The position numbers and the translations under genes are program-made. Source: Cololabis saira (Eukaryota; Chordata; Actinopteri; Beloniformes; Belonidae). From it: DNA of 64,000 nt. Shown one piece after another: positions 55,095 to 64,000 of the stretch (position 1 is the first letter of the stretch; every line of letters starts with the position of its first letter). The notes beneath the pieces were generated by a model. It made no database searches. It was given only the letters and a program-made list of their open reading frames with translations, and had not been told where the DNA came from. The stretch covers positions 46,739,824-46,803,823 of the forward strand of contig NC_084600.1 in the NCBI RefSeq assembly GCF_033807715.1. The letters run 5' to 3'.

Positions 55095-56325
55095 GAGATC
55101 CTAGGAGAGGTTAGGGTTAGGTTCTCCTAGGAGAGGTTAGGGTTAGGTTCTCCTAGGAGAGGTTAGGGTTAGGATCTCCTAGGAGAGGTTAGGGTTAGGT
55201 TCTCCTAGGAGAGGTTAGGGTTAGGATCTCCTAGGAGAGGTTAGGGTTAGGTTCTCCTAGGAGAGGTTAGGGTTAGGTTCTCCTAGGAGAGGTTAGGGTT
55301 AGGATCTCCTAGGAGAGGTTAGGGTTAGGATCTCCTAGGAGAGGTTAGGTTCTCCTAGGAGAGGTTAGGGTTAGGATCTCCTAGGAGAGGTTAGGTTCTC
55401 CTAGGAGAGGTTAGGGTTAGGTTCTCCTAGGAGAGGTTAGGTTCTCCTAGGAGAGGTTAGGGTTAGGTTCTCCTAGGAGAGGTTAGGGTTAGGTTCTCCT
55501 AGGAGAGGTTAGGGTTAGGTTCTCCTAGGAGAGGTTAGGGTTAGGATCTCCTAGGAGAGGTTAGGGTTAGGATCTCCTAGGAGAGGTTAGGTTCTCCTAG
55601 GAGAGGTTAGGGTTAGGATCTCCTAGGAGAGGTTAGGGTTAGGTTCTCCTAGGAGAGGTTAGGGTTAGGATCTCCTAGGAGAGGTTAGGGTTAGGATCTC
55701 CTAGGAGAGGTTAGGGTTAGGTTCTCCTAGGAGAGGTTAGGGTTAGGATCTCCTAGGAGAGGTTAGGGTTAGGATCTCCTAGGAGAGGTTAGGGTTAGGA
55801 TCTCCTAGGAGAGGTTAGGGTTAGGTTCTCCTAGGAGAGGTTAGGGTTAGGATCTCCTAGGAGAGGTTAGGGTTAGGATCTCCTAGGAGAGGTTAGGGTT
55901 AGGATCTCCTAGGAGAGGTTAGGGTTAGGTTCTCCTAGGAGAGGTTAGGGTTAGGATCTCCTAGGAGAGGTTAGGTTCTCCTAGGAGAGGTTAGGGTTAG
56001 GTTCTCCTAGGAGAGGTTAGGGTTAGGATCTCCTAGGAGAGGTTAGGTTCTCCTAGGAGAGGTTAGGGTTAGGATCTCCTAGGAGAGGTTAGGGTTAGGA
56101 TCTCCTAGGAGAGGTTAGGGTTAGGATCTCCTAGGAGAGGTTAGGGTTAGGTTCTCCTAGGAGAGGTTAGGGTTAGGTTCTCCTAGGAGAGGTTAGGGTT
56201 AGGATCTCCTAGGAGAGGTTAGGTTCTCCTAGGAGAGGTTAGGTTCTCCTAGGAGAGGTTAGGGTTAGGTTCTCCTAGGAGAGGTTAGGGTTAGGTTCTC
56301 CTAGGAAAGGTTAGTGTTAGGTCTT
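55095..56325. repeat. 26-bp satellite: telomere repeat fused to a palindrome
   Basis: Roughly 48 tandem units GGTTAGGGTTAGGTTCTCCT plus AGGAGA, with a 20-bp short form lacking one GGGTTA. One position is T or A (GGTTCTCC or GGATCTCC) in an irregular order along the array. Each unit joins two TTAGGG-like words (G-rich on +) to the 12-bp perfect palindrome TCTCCTAGGAGA. Confidence 0.96.
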
Positions 56326-56799
56326 AGGGTTAGATCTCTTCCATTCCAGACCTGGAGCGGTTCGTTTCCAGTGAGAACAGAATCCACACAGCAACCCACA
56401 CAACTCACTCATAACTGTGGTTCGATGCTCCATAGTTGTTGTTTTTCCCGGGGTACGGAAGAGGAAACTTCATTTCTGACCAATGAGAGAACAGCTTTGA
56501 AGCTACAGACGGTTGTGAACACAAACGCCACAAACAAGAAACGAAACAACTGTATCGATTTATTCCCTGAATCGGAACTAAACAAACGGCCACAGGTCTG
56601 AAAGCACCATAGGTTTCCTGTGGTTCTCAGGCGCTCCATGGCTGGTAGCTCGTAAAGTTTACCGGAGACACCGAGCGTGAACCCCGTTCATCTCCGAACT
56701 GGACCGGACCGCTGTTCTGCCAATTTCTGCTGCTTTGCCAAAAAATACTACCTAATGTTTTTCTACCTTTTGCAGAGCTACAATTTTACTGTTTTACTC

Positions 56800-56900
56800 C
56801 CTAAACCACTTCCTTGTCTCTTGCCAGGCCGTTATTGTAAATAAGAATGTTCTTAATCACCTGCCTGGTTAAATAAAGGCGAATGACTGAATGAATATCA
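56800..56900 (+). repeat. Retroposon 3' tail
   Basis: TTATTGTAAATAAGAATGTT, CTTAATCACCTGCCTGGTTA and AATAAAGG are the usual end of a widespread teleost retroposon. Confidence 0.6.
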
Positions 56901-57464
56901 AATAAAGCGATAGAATTTTTTTTTTTCTCTTTATCGTATAATGTTCACAAAGTGTAATGCAATTCATGTCATGGGTAGTTTATTTTGAAGGATCAAATAA
57001 TCAACATCCCATATTATAAATTTTACATCGTGCAAGAAATGATGCAAACTTTGAAGATGGACTGTGCGAATGCCCAAAAGCACAAAGTAGCATTTCTGGA
57101 CAGGGAGCAAGGATTGGCAGAACACCGGCTCCACCGTCGCTGGGTCAACCAGCGACCCGCTGGCTCTGCAGCCGAGTATCAGTCTGGAAACGTGGAAGTG
57201 ATTCCTGATCTGGTCACGCTAACCCGGCGCTGGCGGCGCAGCGTTTGGTGTCCGGCTCAGCGGGTTAGGGTTAGATCACGGGGGAGATGCTTGATTGCCG
57301 GCCGTGGGGTCTGATGTGAATCCCAGGAACGGCACTTTCCTCTTCTCCAGCCTTTTGTTTCTTATCTGGTTCTTTCAAGTCCCAGAGATGGAGAGATGAC
57401 AGGAAGTTCAGCACCGATGATTCTGCTCTCTCTGGAAACGTGAGGCATTGAAGTGGACACACTA

Positions 57465-57751
57465 CACTGCAAAAACTCTTAATCTTACCAGGAATATTTG
57501 TCTTATTTCTGGTTAAAATTTCATTTTTAGTCAAACAAATCTCATTACACTTAAAACAAGAGTCAATAAGTAGAAAAATCTGCCAGTGGAACAAGATTTT
57601 TTTTGCTTGTAATAAGAAGATAAATCTTGTTCCACTGGCAGATTTTTCTACTTATTTCAAGTGAAAATGTTTTAAGTGTAATGAGATTTTTTGACTAAAA
57701 ATGAGACATTTTAACTAGAAATAAGACAAATATTCTTGAGTTTTTGCAGTG
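57465..57751. mobile_element. CACTGCAAAAACTC palindromic MITE, shortened
   Basis: Both ends and the central hairpin are present. Part of each arm (AACAACAATTTTCACC) is deleted. Confidence 0.75.
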
Positions 57752-57857
57752 CACGTCCAGATTAGTGACCAGAAAAACCTTCAAAAGGAAAGATTACCCC
57801 CAATTTTCTCTCCACCTGCTGAGCTTTTTATCCATCTTGACTTTTTTATTCCGAGTC

Positions 57858-58228
57858 GATAAGACTTTTAATGGAGCTGGAAGCCGCTCGGTATGTGTTA
57901 CTCAAACTATCGAACTCTGCAGTAAAGTATTTCCAGAAGCAAAGCCCCTTTTTTATTCAAGAGCCTCCACCGACTTTCATGTGGCTTCTTTTCTGGCAGA
58001 AACAGTTTTATTTGACCAAATTAAAGGTTCGGCCTCTTGCATCCGTAAAAAATCCTTTATTTGGTTCAGCTTTGGTGGTTTTGGGCTTGTTTTCTTTTAC
58101 TGTTTCTTGGACACGGGGTTCATGTGGATGTCCTGTTTTATTCTGAAGGGGTTTCCCCTGGCGTGTCACTTCCTGTGGTTTCCTGTGTCTTCATCGTCTC
58201 TCGTGTTTGTCTAAAGTTCGGTTTTCTC
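57858..58228. repeat. Duplicated intronic segment, copy 2
   Basis: Close match to 41127-41515. It is followed by the TTTTAGTC repeat (58245-58430), and then GATAAAGGTTCGTTGRC sequence shared with 42576-42600. This preserves the order without the hAT and TA-flanked insertions found in copy 1. Confidence 0.8.
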
Positions 58229-58689
58229 CCGTCTAGTGTTGTTTCTGTCAGTCTGTTTCAGTTCTAGTTTTAGTCTAGTCTTTAAGTCCAGCTATCATTT
58301 TAGTTTTTATTAGTTTTAGTCTCGTTCATTCTCCTTTTAGTCGTGTCAAGTTTCAGTCGACTAAAAGTCTGAGCATTTTAGTCTCATTTTAGTCAGAATT
58401 GTCCATTTCAGTCTGGTTTTTATTCCTCTATGATATTGCATTATATATTTAATTATCGTTATCGTCACATGACCAGCATTTTCGTCTCGTCTCGTTTCCC
58501 TCAGGTGATAAAGGTTCGTTGGCGAAGATATTTAGTCATAATTTTCATTGACGAAAGAAACTTTACTCCCGTTTTTGCCTGCAGTTGCTCCTCGTGTTCT
58601 TGGGTCCGGTCTTCTGTTACACCTCCCTCCTCTCCTCCGATCTCTGGTGGGTTACGGGAGTCGGGAGCGGCTGTTTATTTTGTTTAGGG

Positions 58690-59390
58690 ACTAACTTACC
58701 CTAACCCCTAACCTAACTCAAACCTAACCCCAACCCTACCAAGCCCAAACCTAACCCTAACCTAACCAAACCCTAACCTAACCCTAACGTAACCTTACCC
58801 TAACCAAACCCTAACCAAACCCTACCAAACCCTAACCCTACCAAACCCTAACCTAACCCTAACGTAACCTTACCCTAACCAAACCCTAACCAAACCCTAC
58901 CAAACCCTACCTAACCCTAACCCTACCTAACCCTAACCTAACCCTACCAAACCCTAACCAAACCCTAACCAAACCCTACCAAACCCTAACCCTACCAAAC
59001 CCTAACCTAACCCTAACGTAACCTTACCCTAACCAAACCCTAACCAAACCCTAACCCTACCAAACCCTAACCCTACCAAACCCTACCAAACCCTAACCCT
59101 AACCCTAACCCTACCGAACCTAACCCTAACCCTACCAAACCTAACCCTACCAAACCCAAACCTAACCCTAACCCTACCAAACCTAACCCTAACCCTAACC
59201 CTACCGAACCCAAACCTAACCCTAACCCTACCAAACCTAACCCTAACCCTACCAAACCTAACCCTAACCTAACCCTAACCCTACCAAACCTAACCCTAAC
59301 CCTACCAAACCCTAACCTAACCCTACCTAACCCTAACCTAACCCTAACCCTACCAAACCCTAACCTAACCCTAACCGTAACCCTGGCACA
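58690..59390. repeat. Degenerate telomere-like tract, C-rich on +
   Basis: CCCTAACC, ACCAAACCCTAACC and ACCCTACCAAACC words over 700 bp, with local higher-order duplications (for example 58770-58850 and 58840-58910). Confidence 0.9.
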
Positions 59391-59394
59391 TTTG

Positions 59395-60255
59395 TTTGTC
59401 CAGTGTCCCCGTCTTGTTGGTCTCTTTCATCTTTTTTGGACATGGTTTCCCGGTGTCATGGTTGTGGTGTTTTCTTTTCATGTGTTTATTTTTGCTCCTC
59501 AGTACAGTGTCATTTCTCGTGTGGTTTAGCTAAACTTTCCATCTGGCCGACCAGGAAGAACCAGAACTTCCAGGTTCTGGTTCTTGTGATGCTTGATGAT
59601 GTAATGTGTGTCGTGATTCTGTGAATTGGTCAATTAAGGGATTGTTAAAACCAAAACCTCCCGTTCTCCTTTCGGTTCGTCAGCTGGGAACAGCTGGTAT
59701 TTTAGTGACAGCAGAGTATTTTAAGCTCCAACACAAGCAAAGGTCAGTTCCGTCAGCTCCGATGGTTGATGATACACCTTTTTCCACCTTTAACGGGTCA
59801 CTTTCACCGGTTCTGTGTTTCCTGTTGAAGTCAGATCTCCTGGAGTCGTTTTGTTCAGATTCATGAAACATTTGGAAAAACCTTCTGTTGACTTGATTCA
59901 AAATGACTGATGTTTTCTTTCAGGAAAACTGTTTTCAACATGGTTTCCTCTTGTTTTACTGATACGTTTAATAACCTGCGTTAACGTTCTTGTACGGATT
60001 CTGACTGAAGCTGCAGTCGCTGCCGAGTTCAAACGAGCCTCTTTAAAAACGTTTCCTGAGGTGGATCTTCCACCAAACGGCACATTTATCTGGTTATAAA
60101 ACGCTGCATTAATGAACTGAGTTAACGCTGGAAGGAACTCCAGCCGTTAATATTTCACACTAACGAGCTGGAGTTAAAGATCACAGCTCAGCAGGTTTCA
60201 GGCGGTTACCATGACGACGGCAGACGTGGAGGAGGCGGGGCCGAGCCCATCCATC
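59395..60255. other. Intronic stretch, nothing recognised
   Basis: No exon or repeat family is recognised here. Confidence 0.45.
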
Positions 60256-60258
60256 ACC

Positions 60259-60261
<3 letters not shown>

Positions 60262-60339
<78 letters not shown>
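60262..60339. repeat. (GT)n microsatellite
   Basis: About 39 GT units. Confidence 0.97.
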
Positions 60340-60489
60340 ATGACTTCACCTCCGTCTGCTTGTCCTTGAATCCGTCTCCCTCTTTCACACCTTCCTGCAC
60401 GTTTAGTATTTATTTATGTATTTATTCTACAGGGACGATGCAGTCAAACACAGATACAGCTGATGTGATGCACGTAGAGTTTAAAGCTA

Positions 60490-60705
60490 CACTGCAAAAA
60501 AACTCAAGGTATTTATCTTATTTCTAGTTAAAATGTCTAATTTTCAGTAAAACAAATCTCATTACACTTAAAACAAGAGTCATTACCAGAAAAATAACTT
60601 GTTATTTGACAATTTTCACCTGTTTCAAGTAAATTTTCACTTGAAATAAGTAGAAAAATCTGCCAGTGGGACAAGATTTATCTTCTCATTACAAGCAAAA
60701 TAATG
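60490..60705. mobile_element. CACTGCAAAAACTC MITE, left half
   Basis: Left end CACTGCAAAAAAACTC, ending at CTCATTACAAGCAAAATAAT. The right arm is missing. Confidence 0.7.
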
Positions 60706-60709
60706 ATGG

Positions 60710-61360
60710 CAGTGATTTCCAGAGTTAGAGAATAAACGTAGATAAAGTGATGCAGACGTTTATCAGACATGCAGGTCGCCCAGCTTTTACTCAGAAAACA
60801 TGTTTTATTCAGTTGTTTTTAACATTTAGAAAGGAAATAGTACCAAACCCTGGATGGGATGGAAAATAACATATTGATTCATGTTTTTGTTTTTAAATTG
60901 CATAATTTGTAATTTTTTATTTTTTTTTATTATTACATTAATTGAAATTTGAATTATTGGGAAAAAGGGACAGATAAAATAAGCTTCTTTCTGTTCTCTT
61001 TCATTCAAGGAAAGAGATTTGTTGCAATTATATTGAACTGTTTTGTTCTTCTTTTAATAAATAATAATAATAATCAATTTTATTTATAAAGCGCTTTTAA
61101 AGATAAAACTTTGAGATCAAGAAAATTAAAAATGAAAAGCCACAGTATAAAAAAAGAAGATAAAAGATAAAGGATAAGAAACAAATGACACATTAAAAGC
61201 TGTTCTGAAGCGGTGAGTTAATGATTAAATGATTAATAGTTAATGATTCATGTCATTCATTGGTTTTGATGAATGAAATAAAGAATAAATAAAGACATTC
61301 GTCTCTAAATCAGAGTAACCAGAAGAGAAGGATGGAGACGGAGAAACGAGGAGAATCTTC
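60710..61360. other. Intronic A/T-rich stretch
   Basis: It contains AATCAATTTTATTTATAAAGCGC at 61073 (a common teleost retroposon tail). Nothing else is recognised. Confidence 0.5.
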
Positions 61361-61367
61361 CCCCAAC

Positions 61368-61710
<343 letters not shown>

Positions 61711-62214
61711 TAAACAGGGTTGCAGCCAATGGTACGGCGGTAACCATGGTAACAGGACTCCCAGGACCACGGGGGGGTTTGGCATTTGTATCCGCTGATA
61801 AGTAAACGATGGAAATGTCTCCTCTTTAGGCCGAAAGAGAAAATAAAAATCAATCTATTTTTTTCAAGCTGCAGGAAAAATTCAAAGATAAATCAAAGAA
61901 TGATAAATTACAGAGAAAAATCACGATTTAGAGGGTTCGGGTTCCTTTATCTGCAGAAATATAAAGACGATCCTTCTGGCCTCAAACACAAAAACAAAAA
62001 AATTACACACCAGTGAGAATTTCTTCTGAAGCTTTGACTTTCTTTGTGCCGACTCTAGCGTTTCCACCTCCCAGAAACCTTTCTGTCCTGATGCAGCAAA
62101 ACGAGGTGTTTTTGTCTGAAAGCATCAATTATTTAACGTCCACCGGCGAGACAGAATGAGAGCATGAACGAGCTCCTCGCCTCGTTAACCTGAAGTGTTG
62201 ATATCAAGCAGCCG

Positions 62215-62500
62215 GGTGGGCGGGTTTATTAACGTCACCTTGAGGTCCCGCGGTACCTGCAGAGGTCAGGGGTCACCTGGACCTGCAGGGGTCACCTGTA
62301 CCTGCAGAGGTCAGAGGTCACCTGGACCTGCAGAGGTCAGGGGTCACCTGGACCTGCAGAGGTCAGAGGTCACCTGGACCTGCAGAGGTCACCTGAGGTG
62401 TTGAAAACAACCAGCCGGGTGGGCAGGTTTATTAATATCACCTAGAGGTCCCGCGGTACCTGCAGAGGTCAGAGGTCACCTGAGGTGTTGACAACAACCA
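62215..62500. promoter_or_regulatory. Minisatellite with five DR1-like nuclear-receptor motifs
   Basis: AGGTCAGAGGTCA (perfect direct repeat of AGGTCA with one-base spacing) is at 62308-62320, 62360-62372 and 62466-62478. AGGTCAGGGGTCA is at 62263-62275 and 62334-62346. They are embedded in CACCTGGACCTGCAGAGGTC units. The sites match the DR1 form bound by RXR heterodimers and HNF4. Activity is not shown. Confidence 0.5.
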
Positions 62501-62619
62501 GCATCACCTTCTACCGAGGGTGAGAACAGGTTTGATACAGATAACTTTGGTTCCTGGAACTCTGTACCAGTTCATATTTCTCATCTTGGTTGTGTCCTGG
62601 TCTCGGTTTAGGTGGTCGG

Positions 62620-64000
62620 TCTTGTTTCGGTCCCGATACTCTCTGATCTTGGTCTTGATACTCTCTAGTTTTGGTCTTGATACTCTCTAGTTTTGGTCTT
62701 GATACTCTCTAGTTTTGGTCTTGATACTCTCTAGTTTTGGTCTTGATACTCTCTAGTTTTGGTCTTGATTCTCTCTAGTCTTGTTTCGGTCTTGATACTC
62801 TCTAGTCTTGGTCTTTATACTCTCTAGACTTGGTCTTGATACTCTCTGGTCTTGATACTCTCTGGTCTTGGTCTTGATTCTCTCTAGTCTTGTTTCGGTC
62901 TTGATACTCTCTAGTCTTGGTCTTTATACTCTCTAGTCTTGGTCTTGATACTCTCTAGTCTTGGTCTTAATACTCTCTAGTCTTGGTCTTGATACTCTCT
63001 GGTCTTGGTCTTGATACTCTCTAGTCTTGGTCTTAATACTCTCTAGTCTTGGTCTTGATACTCTCTAGTTTTGGTCTTAATACTCTCTAGTTTTGGTCTT
63101 GATACTCTAGTTTTGGTCTTGATACTCTCTAGTCTTGTTTCGGTCTTGATACTCTCTGGTCTTGGTCTTGATACTCTCTAGTCTTGTTTTGGTCTTGACA
63201 CTCTCTAGTTTTGGTCTTAATACTCTCTAGTTTTGGTCTTGATACTCTCTGGTCTTGTTTCGGTCTTGATACTCTCTGGTCTTGGTCTTGATACTCTCTA
63301 GTCTTGTTTTGGTCTTGATACTCTCTAGTTTTGGTCTTGATACTCTCTAGTCTTGGTCTTGATACTCTCTAGTCTGGTTTTGGTCTTGATACTCTCTAGT
63401 TTTGGTCTTGATACTCTCTAGTCTTGGTCTTGATACTCTCTGGTCTTGGTCTTGATACTCTCTAGTCTTGGTCTTGATACTCTCTAGTTTTGGTCTTGAT
63501 ACTCTCTAGTTTTGGTCTTGATTCTCTCTAGTCTTGTTTCGGTCTTGATACTCTCTAGACTTGGTCTTGATACTCTCTAGTCTTGGTCTTGATTCTCTCT
63601 AGTCTTGTTTCGGTCTTGATACTCTCTAGTCTTGGTCTTTATACTCTCTAGTCTTGGTCTTGATACTCTCTGGTCTTGGTCTTGATACTCTCTGGTCTTG
63701 GTCTTAATATTCTCTAGTCTTGGTCTTAATACTCTCTAGTTTTGGTCTTGATACTCTAGTTTTGGTCTTGGTACTCTCTAGTCTTGTTTTGGTCTTGATA
63801 CTCTCTAGTTTTGGTCTTGATACTCTAGTTTTGGTCTTGATACTCTCTGGTCTTGTTTCGGTCTTGATACTCTCTAGTTTTGGTCTTGATACTCTCTAGT
63901 CTTGGTCTTAATATTCTCTAGTCTTGGTCTTAATACTCTCTAGTTTTGGTCTTGATACTCTAGTTTTGGTCTTGATACTCTCTAGTCTTGTTTTGGTCTT
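62620..64000. repeat. 22-bp satellite, continues past the window end
   Basis: About 60 tandem units of TTGGTCTTGATACTCTCTAG plus TY, with single-base variants (GTCTTTATAC, TTAATAC) and occasional 5-base TTTCG or TGTTT insertions. Confidence 0.95.

Noticed and set aside
56985..57314. Open frame containing LDREQ, considered as a cadherin exon
   Set aside because: No DxNDNxP, AxDxGxP or strand pattern and no flanking splice sites; the LDRE match is accidental.

Overview
The window looks like a teleost fish genome fragment. It holds one protein-coding gene that I can recognise. That gene is on the + strand, has its 5' coding exons at 24501-34378, and encodes a dachsous-type giant protocadherin (dchs1; a or b paralogue not resolved). 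The identification rests on the match of EC1-EC6 segments to vertebrate DCHS1. These include the N-terminal DISAGLPAG block, the NQSRYHAV segment, the HELVVQARD segment, the VRD.NDNQP linker and the FYNAS start of EC6. Five coding exons total 588 codons. All have GT/AG borders and all introns are phase 0. No later exon is visible before the window ends, so intron 5 is at least 29.6 kb long or the assembly is broken.

Region 1-24400 (upstream of the coding start) has no convincing host gene. It is a mosaic of fish mobile elements and tandem repeats. It contains a decayed repeat encoding a small membrane protein, a Harbinger element with a HARBI1-like N-terminus, and a piggyBac-type element whose interior is pure polypurine. 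A long purine-rich minisatellite domain follows, split by a TIR element that carries two nested MITEs. Next come simple repeats, a cluster of CRE-like and M-box-like octamers, a 3.1 kb satellite of 15-bp units with an 865-bp higher-order duplication, and a GC-rich dispersed repeat with microsatellites.

Region 24400-34400 holds the dchs1 exons. The most striking feature of the window is here. Introns 2, 3 and 4 each begin with a tandem array made of copies of the preceding exon's 3' end plus its splice donor: 7 extra copies after exon 2 plus one inverted, 5 extra after exon 3, and 16 extra after exon 4. The acceptor of exon 4 is also duplicated once upstream, and the acceptor of exon 5 abuts the end of a dispersed repeat.

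Region 34400-64000 would be intron 5. It is a dense patchwork of hAT, Kolobok-type, piggyBac-type, TA-flanked and palindromic MITE insertions, often nested, with LINE tails, X-box-like repeats, three degenerate telomere-like blocks (one a 26-bp unit fused to a 12-bp palindrome), a five-fold DR1-like array, and a 22-bp satellite that runs off the window end. No tRNA, rRNA or CRISPR array was seen. All calls are by eye; family names for mobile elements are inferred from terminal repeats, target duplications and short protein similarity.
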